Source: Cocleimonas flava (lineage in GTDB: Bacteria; Pseudomonadota; Gammaproteobacteria; Thiotrichales; Thiotrichaceae). From it: a stretch of DNA of 64,000 bases. Location of the stretch: NCBI RefSeq assembly GCF_004339015.1, contig NZ_SMFQ01000005.1, forward strand, positions 186,001 to 250,000, in the 5' to 3' direction. The position numbers and the translations under genes were made by a program. A model generated the notes under the pieces. The model saw only the letters and a list, made by a program, of their open reading frames with translations. It did not search any database and had not been told where the DNA came from. Positions 51,835 through 61,070 of the stretch are shown piece by piece (position 1 is the stretch's first letter; every line of letters starts with the position of its first letter).

Positions 51835-53757
51835 ATGAAATCGGCACTTAAGATTATTTACAAGTCATTACTAGGAATAGTTTTTTTGCTATTCTTATCG
51901 CACAATTCTTTTGCTTATACTAACCAGAAACAGGTAAATGATTTTCATGAGGCTTATGACAAATTACACAAAGGTCAGCTTTACGATAGCTCTCATTTAA
52001 AAGGTTATATCCTTCACCCTTACCTTGATTATGAACGTCTAAAACAAAATATAAAAACCAGTAACAATCAGTCTCTACTCAATTTTATCCATCAAAATCC
52101 ACCTTCATGGTTATCTGATGATATTAATACAGAGTTATTGATAAAACTATCACAGCAACAACAATGGGGACAAATTCTTAAGTTCTATAAAAAAGGCCAA
52201 GGAGGCATTAAAGCAAGGTGCGTTAATGCAGAAGCCTCGATGCATATTAGGCCATCTGCGGCTATTAATAACGAAGCATTAAAAATATGGCTTTCGGCAA
52301 ATAGTCGCCCAAAAGTTTGCGACCCTTTGTTTGCACTTTTAGTGCGTAAAGGATTAGTCAATGACAGTAGAGCCTGGCAACGAATTACGCTGGCAATGGA
52401 CAAAGGAAAAACGGGCCTGGCCAGAGCGTTAAGTAAATACTTAAACGAACCAAGTCTCGTAAACCTATGGATTAATTTACGCAAGCACCCGCTTAAAAAT
52501 CTCAAAAATAAAAGACTAAAAAACAAAGATGGTCGAAGCACTCAATTAATTGCTTATGGCATAAAGAGATTAGCTAGAAAAAACACAGAAACCGCGAGAA
52601 GCCAATGGAATAAATTTCAACGATCGCATACTTTTTCGACAAAACTTAAAGCCGATGTTGAGAGCTATATCGGTGTACGCGAAGCATTGAATCACAATCC
52701 TTACGCATTACAAAAGCTTGCTGCCATCCCTGCCACTCTTCGTAGTGAAGAGGCAACTATCTGGACAGCACGAATGGCATTACGTCAAGGTGACTGGAGA
52801 AAATTACGTAGCGCAATTGATAGCATGCCAGCTGAAACTAAAACCAAAGACAGGTGGCGCTACTGGAGAGCACAAACAGGAAAGCGTTTAGGTGAGAAGA
52901 ATACACATCAACAGTTATTACCTGTGGCAAACAATGCATCATTCTATGGTTTTTTAGCTGCTGATGAATTAAGAAGACCTTACTCAGCGCAGATAAAACC
53001 AACAAGAAACTGGTCTCAGTTAACGCCTCGAATTGCTAATATGCCATCTATGCAAAGAGCAACCGAACTCTACGCAATCGGCAAACCCAAACTGGCAAAA
53101 AAAGAATGGTTCTGGACCTTGAAAAAATTAAATAAACAAGACAAATTAACTGCTGCGGCGTATGCCTTAGAAATCAATCAACCATTCTTAGCAATTATTA
53201 CGGTTTCTCAAACAAAAGACTGGAATCAAACTGGGTTACGGTTTCCCATGGAATACCAGTCGCTCGTTTCTAATTCAGCCCGAAAACATGGCATTATACC
53301 TGCCTGGGTATATGGCATTATGCGAAGAGAGAGCGCTTTTGACCCGCAAATTGTATCCAGCGCTAATGCCAAGGGTTTAATGCAAATTTTACCAGCAACT
53401 GCAAAAAACGTTGCTAGAAAGTTAGGCATTCGTTCTCATCGAACCTCTGATTTGTTTGTGCCTGAAAAGAATGCCAACCTAGGTGCAGCATACTTGAGTC
53501 AGATGCTAAAACGCTTTAAAGGCAATTATGTGAAAGCAACCGCCAGCTACAATGCTGGCCCCGGAAGAATCCCTCGCTGGACCCCCGACAAGCACATTTC
53601 AGCACCTCGCTGGATTGAAAGCATTCCGTTTGAAGAAACACGGAATTATGTGCGCGCAGTGATGTCGTATACAACTATCTATGATTATAAATTACATGCC
53701 AGAAATAACGCTAATCAACGTCTATCAAAACGACTACAGGCAGTCGGACCGAATTAA
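51835..53757 (+). CDS. slt: soluble lytic murein transglycosylase (Slt70-like)
   Basis: Periplasmic enzyme that cleaves the MurNAc-GlcNAc link of peptidoglycan to form 1,6-anhydro products. It has 640 residues with a signal peptide (about 1-28, cleavage near SFA-YT), a long helical superhelix domain and a C-terminal SLT domain. The catalytic Glu499 lies in GIMRRESAFDP, followed by SSANAKGLMQILPATAK and TASYNAGPGRIPRW. The stop overlaps the start of gspK (TAATG), linking cell-wall opening to secretion-system assembly. Confidence 0.93.
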   Translation: MKSALKIIYKSLLGIVFLLFLSHNSFAYTNQKQVNDFHEAYDKLHKGQLYDSSHLKGYILHPYLDYERLKQNIKTSNNQSLLNFIHQNPPSWLSDDINTELLIKLSQQQQWGQILKFYKKGQGGIKARCVNAEASMHIRPSAAINNEALKIWLSANSRPKVCDPLFALLVRKGLVNDSRAWQRITLAMDKGKTGLARALSKYLNEPSLVNLWINLRKHPLKNLKNKRLKNKDGRSTQLIAYGIKRLARKNTETARSQWNKFQRSHTFSTKLKADVESYIGVREALNHNPYALQKLAAIPATLRSEEATIWTARMALRQGDWRKLRSAIDSMPAETKTKDRWRYWRAQTGKRLGEKNTHQQLLPVANNASFYGFLAADELRRPYSAQIKPTRNWSQLTPRIANMPSMQRATELYAIGKPKLAKKEWFWTLKKLNKQDKLTAAAYALEINQPFLAIITVSQTKDWNQTGLRFPMEYQSLVSNSARKHGIIPAWVYGIMRRESAFDPQIVSSANAKGLMQILPATAKNVARKLGIRSHRTSDLFVPEKNANLGAAYLSQMLKRFKGNYVKATASYNAGPGRIPRWTPDKHISAPRWIESIPFEETRNYVRAVMSYTTIYDYKLHARNNANQRLSKRLQAVGPN

Positions 53758-54941
53758 TGCCTAAGCAGCAGAAAGGTATCGCACTTATTACCGCGATGAT
53801 TATTACCAGCATTGCTGTATCCCTAGCTGGGATGATTATGTATCGCCAGCAAATCCAGATACGATTATCGAGTAATATTGGTCACTTTGAGCAAGCTTAT
53901 CTGTATGCAAACGGCATGGAGGACTGGGCAGGAACGATACTGGATCAAAGTTTTGAAGATCATCCCGATTATGATTCTCTAACGGACGATTGGTATACCG
54001 AGACAGGCATTGTACTTCCTATTACTGGCGGCATAATGCAAGGTAAATTATATGATTTACAAGCTAGAATAAACCTTAATTCTTTAAATAGGCCTAAATC
54101 ATTAAATAAAACATCATCAACTTCTTCTAATTCTTCGACAACTACAAATGCATCTTTAGTAGCAGGGAATGAAAATACCGATACTAACAATGAAGAACAA
54201 GAAAATACTGAAGATAAAGACGAAAATAATGAGAAGTATTATTACCCTGCAGAAACTGCACGACAAAGGCTAATCAACCTTATGACCATTGAAGTTGACC
54301 CTGAACAGGAGCTTGGTCCACCAGAAAACTTCACAGATATCTTAAAAGACTGGATCGACAGTGATCAGGACAATGGCAATAAAGAACAAGGTGCAAATGG
54401 TAGTGGTAATGGAGCAGAAAGTCCTTATTACCAAACACTAGAGCCTGCCTATTTCAGTGCCGATACCACCATGATTAGCTTAACTGAGTTAAGACTATTA
54501 AAAGAAATGAAAGAAGGCATTTATAAAAAACTAGCAAGATACACAACAACACTCCCAATCGTTGACAACGCCAATAAAACCACCAGTACACCAATCAATA
54601 TAAATACTGCAGAAAAACCAGTACTACTTGCCATAGGCCTCACACCTGATAAGGCAGATGAATTAATTGAGCTTGTTAAAGAAACCCCCTTTGAGAATAT
54701 CAATGATTTCCTAGAGTCCAGCATTGTGAGCAATGATATAAAGACAGAAAGTAATCCAGATGGCGCTGTTGATACGGATCAATTAGATGTTAAAACTAAT
54801 TTTTTCTATTTAGAAGGAAGAGTAGAAATAAACAATACCAGAATTTTTATAAATTCTATTTTAGAACGGAAAAACGGTAAGGTTTCTGTCATAATGCGCG
54901 ACTTTAGCAATCCTCAATCTATAACGAAAGTCATCAATTAA
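53757..54941 (+). CDS. gspK: type II secretion minor pseudopilin GspK
   Basis: Caps the pseudopilus tip with GspI and GspJ. It has 394 residues. The prepilin leader KQQKGIALITAMIITSIAVS has the processing site after Gly7 and lacks Glu5, as is usual for GspK. A low-complexity Ser/Asn/Glu stretch (about residues 115-165) is an insertion compared with the typical 320-residue protein. A helix-hairpin-helix-like segment TPININTAEKPVLLAIG follows. Overlaps slt by one base and abuts gspL. Confidence 0.92.
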   Translation: MPKQQKGIALITAMIITSIAVSLAGMIMYRQQIQIRLSSNIGHFEQAYLYANGMEDWAGTILDQSFEDHPDYDSLTDDWYTETGIVLPITGGIMQGKLYDLQARINLNSLNRPKSLNKTSSTSSNSSTTTNASLVAGNENTDTNNEEQENTEDKDENNEKYYYPAETARQRLINLMTIEVDPEQELGPPENFTDILKDWIDSDQDNGNKEQGANGSGNGAESPYYQTLEPAYFSADTTMISLTELRLLKEMKEGIYKKLARYTTTLPIVDNANKTTSTPININTAEKPVLLAIGLTPDKADELIELVKETPFENINDFLESSIVSNDIKTESNPDGAVDTDQLDVKTNFFYLEGRVEINNTRIFINSILERKNGKVSVIMRDFSNPQSITKVIN

Positions 54942-56183
54942 ATGCAGTTACTGGTTATAAAATTAAAAGCGTCAGGATCAACACCTGAATACTCACTTTT
55001 AGGCAAGAAACAAGCTTCTGGTAATTTCATTGCTAGTGACTGGAAGCAGATTCGTTCACTCACTCGCGGAAGAAGAGTTGTCGCATTGATTCCCGCTAAC
55101 GATGTGGTAATCACATCTGTGAATATTCCAAGCAAGAACAAGAAGCAGCTCCTCCAAGCGATTCCATTTTCGTTAGAAGATTCTCTTGCTGACGACATAG
55201 AAGACTTACACTTCGCTGTAAAACAAGATGACACCAGCAATCACTCTCAAGTAGCGATTATTAAACGGTCCACTCTTGAAAAACACCTTGATACATTCCA
55301 GGAACACGGGATCACTGCACATTTCATGCTTCCTGAAACGTTAGGGCAATATTATCGTAAAGATGAATGGTCAATTATTTTCAATACAGACCAAGAAAGT
55401 GCAACTATTCGACTTGGTGAATTGGAAGGCTTTACTTGTGATGACAGTATGCTAGATATTTTTTTAGCAAAACCACTTGAAAACAACAAGCCCAAAAAGA
55501 TATTTTCAAATAAAGACAAGTCCAATCTTCCTGAAAGCTTACAGCAGCAAGATATTGAACCAATAAGCGCCAATACTATTGATTATGAAAGTATTAATAA
55601 CGCATTACCTTTAAATCTTATTACAAATTTTTCTCGTCAATCCAACAAATCAACCATCAACTGGAGTGTATGGCGACCTACGATTATATTAGCGGGTTTA
55701 TTAGCGAGTGTCTGGGCAGGTGTTTTCTTTTGGCAAAATAATTTATTGCAACAACAAAGTCAGCTATTAAACCAAAAAATTGAACAAGTCTATAAATCAT
55801 CTTTCCCAAAAGGAAGAATCGTCGACCCTTCTGTGCAAATGAAAGCAGCGCTAGATAAACTAAAGGAAAATGCCGGGAGAGTGGTAGATTCTCCGCTGCC
55901 CTTAATTTCAGATCTAAGCCCTTTATTAAAAGAATATAAAGACATGTCATTGAGCGAAATAAATTACAAAGAAAATGAATTAACACTCGTCATGCAATCT
56001 CCATCCTTGACACGCTTAGAAACATTTAAGCGAGATGCTGCAGAGAAGGTAAAACTCAAGGTTGACATTAAGTCTTCAACGACAACGTCCAACAAAGTTG
56101 AGGCAACCTTAATCATTTCCCCATTAATGACCTCATCGGCAAAAGATGTTACCCCAAATAATTTACCCAGGGGTAACTCATGA
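54942..56183 (+). CDS. gspL: type II secretion assembly protein GspL
   Basis: Bitopic inner-membrane protein that recruits the ATPase GspE. It has 413 residues: a cytoplasmic actin-like N-terminal domain (VVALIPANDVVITSVNIPSK, IPFSLEDSLADDIEDLHFAV), one membrane segment at about 248-266 and a periplasmic ferredoxin-like domain. It starts right after the gspK stop. GspE itself is not in the window. Confidence 0.9.
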   Translation: MQLLVIKLKASGSTPEYSLLGKKQASGNFIASDWKQIRSLTRGRRVVALIPANDVVITSVNIPSKNKKQLLQAIPFSLEDSLADDIEDLHFAVKQDDTSNHSQVAIIKRSTLEKHLDTFQEHGITAHFMLPETLGQYYRKDEWSIIFNTDQESATIRLGELEGFTCDDSMLDIFLAKPLENNKPKKIFSNKDKSNLPESLQQQDIEPISANTIDYESINNALPLNLITNFSRQSNKSTINWSVWRPTIILAGLLASVWAGVFFWQNNLLQQQSQLLNQKIEQVYKSSFPKGRIVDPSVQMKAALDKLKENAGRVVDSPLPLISDLSPLLKEYKDMSLSEINYKENELTLVMQSPSLTRLETFKRDAAEKVKLKVDIKSSTTTSNKVEATLIISPLMTSSAKDVTPNNLPRGNS

Positions 56184-56677
56184 AAAATTGGTACAACTCA
56201 CTTTCTCAAAGAGAACGCTTACTCGTTACTTACGGCTCAATTGCCGTGACATTGATACTATTATGGTTACTAGCTGTTAGACCCATGTATGCAAAACATG
56301 TTCGTCTGAATAACTTGATTGAACAGCAAGAAATAAAACTTGCGACCATGCAAAGACAAAGCATAGAGATTAAACAATTACAGCAGCAAAATATTAAAGT
56401 ACCCTCATCCAGTCGCACTCAAAACCCGCAACAATTGATTGAACGCTCATTACAAACATGGAGATTAAAAAAATCTCTGGAACGCATGCAGTCACAAGGT
56501 AGCAATGGCGTAAGACTCATATTAAAAGATGCAAATGCAGACAGGGTTATGCGATTCTTATATGAACTTGAAAATAAACACACGCTGGTCATCGACAATA
56601 TGCTAATCGACAAAAGTAAAAAAGAAGCAGGACTCGCTGACTTTAGACTAACAATTAAAAGAAATGATAAATCATGA
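56180..56677 (+). CDS. gspM: type II secretion protein GspM
   Basis: Partner of GspL in the inner-membrane platform. It has 165 residues with a short cytoplasmic start (WYNSLSQRERLLVTYG), one membrane segment (about 18-36), a coiled coil and a periplasmic end. It overlaps gspL by four bases (ATGA). The sequence is divergent, but SQRERLL and the context are typical. Confidence 0.88.
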   Translation: MKNWYNSLSQRERLLVTYGSIAVTLILLWLLAVRPMYAKHVRLNNLIEQQEIKLATMQRQSIEIKQLQQQNIKVPSSSRTQNPQQLIERSLQTWRLKKSLERMQSQGSNGVRLILKDANADRVMRFLYELENKHTLVIDNMLIDKSKKEAGLADFRLTIKRNDKS

Positions 56678-57420
56678 AAAAAATCATATTCTTTGGATTA
56701 ATAGCATTTCTATTAGCTGCAGTTTGGCAACTACCTTTAAGCATTGCACAGCCATATTTAGAAAAAACAGTGAAAGGTTTGTCACTAGGGCCAACTAGCG
56801 GAACAATCTGGAACGGTGAAGCAAAAGAATTCACACTAAATAATAATTCTTTAGGTGAGGTTAACTGGAAAATTCAGCCTTTGAAAAGCCTCACTTCTTT
56901 TAAGCTGAAGTCATACTTTAAAATTCAAGGAAAGGACATCAATGCCGAAGGGGTAGCAGGTATTGGGATAAATAAACAGCTTTCGTTTGATGATACTACT
57001 TTCGACATCAACTCTGACTACATAAACAAGTTACAAAAAAATGCAAAACTATCCGGCAATATCACTGGGGATATCTCACACGCTACACTTAGTGAAAAAG
57101 AGGTACCTCAAATCAAAGGTATTATCGACTGGAAAGACGGTGCTTTGAGCTCACCTATCAAATTAGGACCTGGAAATTACAAAGCCATCGTATCCCCCTT
57201 ATCTGGCGATTTAGACATCAAATTAAGCTCTAATGAAGCCCCTATAGACCTTAGTGGCGATATAAAACTGATCAAGGACTGGACTTACAGTACAAATATC
57301 AGCGCTAAATCGAGCGAACCCGGAATCGCCGCAATGTTAAACCTTGCGGGTAAAAAACAAGCCAACGGAAGTGTGACTATAGTTAACAAAGGTGATCTTT
57401 CACCCTTTATTACACCTTAA
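56674..57420 (+). CDS. gspN: type II secretion protein GspN
   Basis: Optional inner-membrane component of some type II systems. It has 248 residues: one N-terminal membrane segment (about 3-24) and a beta-rich periplasmic part with repeated GxWNGEAKEF-like strand patterns. It overlaps gspM by four bases. Only this, gspK, gspL and gspM of the system are present here. Confidence 0.85.
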   Translation: MKKIIFFGLIAFLLAAVWQLPLSIAQPYLEKTVKGLSLGPTSGTIWNGEAKEFTLNNNSLGEVNWKIQPLKSLTSFKLKSYFKIQGKDINAEGVAGIGINKQLSFDDTTFDINSDYINKLQKNAKLSGNITGDISHATLSEKEVPQIKGIIDWKDGALSSPIKLGPGNYKAIVSPLSGDLDIKLSSNEAPIDLSGDIKLIKDWTYSTNISAKSSEPGIAAMLNLAGKKQANGSVTIVNKGDLSPFITP

Positions 57421-57463
57421 CAATACTGATTTAAACTGCGATATTTAAATCTGAGAAACAGAT

Positions 57464-57736
57464 ATGGACAAACCAAAGCAAATAGATGAATTAGCAAAGA
57501 AGTTATCAGGACTTATGCCTGGCTCTTTACAAAACCTACAATCAGATATTGAAGAAAATGTGAAATCTACGCTAGAAAGTGGTTTACGTAAAATGAACCT
57601 AGTCACTAGAGAAGAGTTCGACATTCAACGAGCAGTACTTTTAAGAACAAGAGAAAAACTGGAAGCACTTGAAAAAGTAGTTGCAGAACTAGAGTCGAGC
57701 CTGAGCAAAGAATCTAAAACGGAGAATGAAAAATGA
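57464..57736 (+). CDS. ubiK: ubiquinone biosynthesis accessory factor UbiK
   Basis: A 90-residue, mostly helical membrane-bound factor (YqiC/BMFP family) that helps the Ubi complex. The C-terminal coiled coil (VTREEFDIQRAVLLRTREKL, EALEKVVAELESSL) is typical. Its stop overlaps the start of the Sel1-repeat gene (ATGA), so the two are translationally coupled. It supports the ubiA and coq7 steps. Confidence 0.9.
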   Translation: MDKPKQIDELAKKLSGLMPGSLQNLQSDIEENVKSTLESGLRKMNLVTREEFDIQRAVLLRTREKLEALEKVVAELESSLSKESKTENEK

Positions 57737-59112
57737 GAAAAATCTTTAAGTCTGTTTTTCTTGTGTCACTATTTACAGCGCCTGTAGCAGTTCCTATTTC
57801 AATGCTGCATGCACAACCCCATACACATGCTGGAAGATCCCATGATCACCCATTGCCTGCCCAAGGCGTCGGACATAGACATGGTAATGGTGCCCCTGGT
57901 ATCGCCTCTGGCGGCAAGGCTCCAGCAAAACGCGTGCAACAACAACCGGCACGCCCAAAACAACCAAACAATAACCAAAGACGCAACCCTGGTATCGCCA
58001 ATAATGCGAATACAGAATTACAAAGGGCATATAAGGCTAAAAATTACGCAAGGGTTTATCAAATTGCTTCAGGCTATGCCAAACGTGGAGACCCTGCTGG
58101 GCAATACGTGTTAGGGCAGCTATTTTTATTAGGCCAAGGACAAAAAAAGAACCCTCAAACCGCTTTCGGATGGTTCAAAAAATCAGCTGACAAAGGCCAC
58201 CCCGGATCCCAATATTTATTAGGCTCCCTATACGCAACAGGCCAAGGCACGCGCAAAAATCTTCAGCAAGCCTTCAAATACTACAAGCTTGCTTCAAATG
58301 CTGGAATTCCTGATGCGTATACTAGTTTAGGCATCATGTATGAGAATGGAGAAGGTGTTAAGAAACATCTACCGACAGCAATCAAGTACTATGAACTAGC
58401 GGCAAATAAAGGCGTTACCAACGTTCAATTAATGCTTGGCGAACGTTATGTTAAAGGCGTAGGCGTAAAGAAAAACCCCACTAAAGGTTTCAATTACGTA
58501 AAAATGGCACAACGCTCAGGCGCAACAGGAGCCACTTATTTATTAGGTGTACTCTATGCCAATGGAATAGGAACAAAAAAGAACCCTGCACAAGCCTTTA
58601 AATATGTCTCTATCGCTGCTAAAAAAGGAAATCGTGATGCTCAGTACGATCTTGCATCAATGTACGCTCAGGGACTTGGAACAAAGAAAAATATGGGCCA
58701 GGCAATAAATTGGTATAAAAAAGCATCTGCAAAAGGTGTAGCGCTCGCATCACATAACCTCGGACTTATTTATTTACAAGGTATGGGCACTGCCAAAAAT
58801 GAAAAAGCAGCCTTCTCATGGTTTAGTAAAGCCGCAAAAAAAGGCCTACCAATTTCACAATACTTTATGGGCGACCTCTATGTAGATGGTGTTGGTGTTG
58901 CAAAAAATCATGGCCAAGCATTAAACTGGTATAAAAAATCAGCCGCCCAAGGGCTTCCGGCTGCCGAATATAGTGTCGGCGCCATGTATGCAAATGGTTA
59001 CGGCACAAAAAAGAATATTGCAACAGCAAAACAATGGTTTCAAAAAGCCGCCAATCACGGAAGCCCTAAAGCTAAACAGGCATTAGCCATGCTTAAACAA
59101 AGAGGGTTATAA
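57733..59112 (+). CDS. secreted Sel1-repeat protein with His-rich N-terminal segment
   Basis: A 459-residue periplasmic protein. After a signal peptide (about 1-26, cleavage near LHA) comes a His-rich stretch, QPHTHAGRSHDHPLPAQGVG and HRHGNG (residues about 28-53), then a low-complexity Asn/Gln/Pro linker. From about residue 95, roughly ten Sel1 repeats of 36 residues run to the end (pattern A..YLG.LY..GQGT.KN...A..W). Sel1 proteins are scaffolds for protein complexes; the His segment could bind metal. Specific role not readable. Coupled to ubiK. Confidence 0.88.
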   Translation: MRKIFKSVFLVSLFTAPVAVPISMLHAQPHTHAGRSHDHPLPAQGVGHRHGNGAPGIASGGKAPAKRVQQQPARPKQPNNNQRRNPGIANNANTELQRAYKAKNYARVYQIASGYAKRGDPAGQYVLGQLFLLGQGQKKNPQTAFGWFKKSADKGHPGSQYLLGSLYATGQGTRKNLQQAFKYYKLASNAGIPDAYTSLGIMYENGEGVKKHLPTAIKYYELAANKGVTNVQLMLGERYVKGVGVKKNPTKGFNYVKMAQRSGATGATYLLGVLYANGIGTKKNPAQAFKYVSIAAKKGNRDAQYDLASMYAQGLGTKKNMGQAINWYKKASAKGVALASHNLGLIYLQGMGTAKNEKAAFSWFSKAAKKGLPISQYFMGDLYVDGVGVAKNHGQALNWYKKSAAQGLPAAEYSVGAMYANGYGTKKNIATAKQWFQKAANHGSPKAKQALAMLKQRGL

Positions 59113-59465
59113 GAAGGATTCTATAAACACAATTATTTATAATAAAAGTCACCCCCCTACTTTGAGGCACTTTTTGTGGAATAAGTAAGTGGGGGAATGA
59201 TTTTTAGAGAAGTTTAATTAAGAAGCGTTAAAGCAACTTACACATCATAAAATAATCATTAGTGCATTAAAATTACAAATTGTTAACCCGTTACTCAAAA
59301 ATTGATCGCAGCAACTTTAGCTCAGCCTCCAGCCTCTCAAAAGACATAAAGACAAATCAGCTATTGATTGGAATATTTAACGACACCTGTAAAAAAAAAC
59401 ACCCTCTACAACTTCTAAGGATTACTTCATCCCAAGCCAGGTAGAAAAATTCCTAACAGAAAAAA
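59113..59465. other. gap Sel1-repeat gene - coq7, holding repeat copy 11
   Basis: Convergent region of 353 bp. Apart from repeat copy 11 and its inverted partner (59147-59195), I see no ORF or hairpin. The rest is AT-rich. Confidence 0.5.
59147..59195 (+). repeat. C6-TACTTT intergenic repeat, copy 11, with inverted partner
   Basis: GTCACCCCCCTACTTTGAGG, then CACTTTTT (59147-59175), followed at 59182-59195 by a degenerate inverted copy (minus strand: TCCCCCACTTACTTA). This pairing mirrors the palindrome at 24108-24155. It begins 34 bp after the Sel1-repeat gene and could act as its terminator. Confidence 0.75.
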
Positions 59466-60110
59466 CTATATACGAGCAGACGTTTTTGTCATCACTTTAG
59501 ATAAAAGTGGCATTAACATTTTCTTAATTGGGAAAGGTAAATCTGCTGCTCCTGCTTCAACAGCGACATCAGCGTGATGTTCTTCGTCAATCTTCATTTG
59601 CGCTAGAATTGCTCTACTCGCAAGATCATTGTCGGGGAGTTTATCTAAATGGCTATCAAGATGTCTAACCACCTGATCTTCAGTCTCCTTAACAAAACCC
59701 AGGCTCCATTTATCGCCCGCTAGGCCCGCAGCAGCACCTATACCTAAAGACCCTAAATACCAAACAGGACTTAGATAGCTTTTATGAGACCCTAGTTCAT
59801 CTAAACGTTTTTCACACCAATTTAGATGATCATTTTCTTCCATCGCAGATATATTCATCTGCTGTTTAATCTCTTCAGACTTGGACATAAGCGCCTGACC
59901 GCGATAAAGCCCCTGTGCGGAGACTTCACCAGCATGATTGATACGCATCAAGCTTATAGATTTTTTACGCTCATCATCCGTTAAATCAACAGGATTATGT
60001 ATTTCAGCAGAGGGGTTAGGTCTATCAGTCGTGGGCGCAAGAGTATGAACAGTTCTCAATGCCTGATCTACTTCGTGTAACACTCTATCAACTAAATTCA
60101 ATGACCTCAC
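59466..60110 (-). CDS. coq7: Coq7-type demethoxyubiquinol hydroxylase
   Basis: Di-iron enzyme hydroxylating ring position 6 in ubiquinone synthesis. It has 214 residues from a GTG at 60110 with GAGGG seven bases upstream; a TTG at 60146 also in frame is less likely. The iron ligands are visible in HAGEVSAQ, MEENDHLNWC, ETEDQVVRHLDSH and KIDEEHHADVA. Many gammaproteobacteria use the flavin enzyme UbiF here; the Coq7 form is typical of Pseudomonas-like groups. Reads after the dsbA gene in the same direction. Confidence 0.94.
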   Translation of the reverse strand: MRSLNLVDRVLHEVDQALRTVHTLAPTTDRPNPSAEIHNPVDLTDDERKKSISLMRINHAGEVSAQGLYRGQALMSKSEEIKQQMNISAMEENDHLNWCEKRLDELGSHKSYLSPVWYLGSLGIGAAAGLAGDKWSLGFVKETEDQVVRHLDSHLDKLPDNDLASRAILAQMKIDEEHHADVAVEAGAADLPFPIKKMLMPLLSKVMTKTSARI

Positions 60111-60160
60111 AACAATACCCTCAAAAAGGCCCTTGCAGTGAAACAAAGGCCTTTCAATAA

Positions 60161-60892
60161 TTATTTATTTTCTTGTTTAGCAAGAAATCTAAGTACTTCC
60201 ATTACTTTATCATTACCACCAGCCATATAAGGACTAGTTCTATATTTTCCGTTAATGATAATTGTTGGCACTGACTGCGCCTGAGATGTTGAAGAGATCT
60301 CTTGGGCACGCTTCAATTTAGCCTGAAATGCCATCGAATTTCTAACATTATTCACTTGCTCTTCTGTGAAACCTTGTTGAACGAAGAAACGTGTTACGGC
60401 ATCTGGGTTTCTTAGACGACGCTTTTGATCATGAATAGCTTGAAAAGCACGGTGTATTAATTCTTTTTCACCTTTAGGATCTAACAGCTCTGCGATAAAA
60501 AAAGTATTTGCATCTGCTGACCAGCTAGGATTAAGCATCGCAGGAACTTGTTTAAACTCAACGTATTTTGGATGGTTTTCCTTGTACTTTAAAATTTGTG
60601 GCTCTAAAGAATAACAATGTGGGCACCCTAGCCACATTAATTCAACAACCTCTACTTTTCCTGGCTCAGAATCTGTCTGCATTTCCGGGAAGATTTCAAC
60701 ATAATGTTTTCCTTCCTCAAACTGAGATTCAACCTTTTTAGCTGCTGGCTGAGTTGTAGCAGTTGCTTCTACCGCAGGAGCAGAAACTTTTTTAATCTCT
60801 ACTTTTTTTGCATCAGATGAAGCCGAGCCACAAGCAGTAATAAATATCAGCGTCAAAGAAGCGAGAAGAGAAGTTTTATAAATTGTTTTCAT
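60161..60892 (-). CDS. dsbA: DsbA-type thiol:disulphide oxidoreductase, predicted lipoprotein
   Basis: Introduces disulphides into exported proteins. It has 243 residues. The signal peptide ends in a lipobox ITAC with Cys21 as the lipidated residue, so it is predicted to be membrane-anchored rather than free. A Lys/Ala-rich linker (about 28-60) precedes the thioredoxin domain, whose active site is CPHC (C90-C93); the cis-Pro loop is QSVPTI. It lies next to cytochrome c4, as in Pseudomonas. Confidence 0.92.
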   Translation of the reverse strand: MKTIYKTSLLASLTLIFITACGSASSDAKKVEIKKVSAPAVEATATTQPAAKKVESQFEEGKHYVEIFPEMQTDSEPGKVEVVELMWLGCPHCYSLEPQILKYKENHPKYVEFKQVPAMLNPSWSADANTFFIAELLDPKGEKELIHRAFQAIHDQKRRLRNPDAVTRFFVQQGFTEEQVNNVRNSMAFQAKLKRAQEISSTSQAQSVPTIIINGKYRTSPYMAGGNDKVMEVLRFLAKQENK

Positions 60893-61004
60893 TAATATCA
60901 GTCCTGTTGGTATATATCTATTTAGGACTATGATGATATCGCATAGTTCAACCCATAGAAATAAGGTTTTGATTAACTATTGGTAATGATTAATTTATTA
61001 TAGA

Positions 61005-61036
61005 CGAAAAAAAAGGCAACAATCGTCACCTCTTTT
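61005..61036 (-). terminator. weak hairpin after cytochrome c4
   Basis: On the minus strand AAAAAgAGG pairs imperfectly with CCTtTTTTT, so the long U-tract doubles as the second arm. It is 34 bp after the stop of the cytochrome gene and weaker than the other terminators. Confidence 0.5.
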
Positions 61037-61070
61037 TCCGTGTATTACACTGTGAAAAACTGATTACATT

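Noticed and set aside
58080-59100. Regularly spaced similar DNA segments that look like a repeat array
   Set aside because: They are the coding repeats of the Sel1 protein (about 108-bp period in frame), not a CRISPR or satellite array.
59113-59465. A small RNA in the Sel1 gene - coq7 gap
   Set aside because: Beyond repeat copy 11 no hairpin with U-tract or promoter pair could be found.
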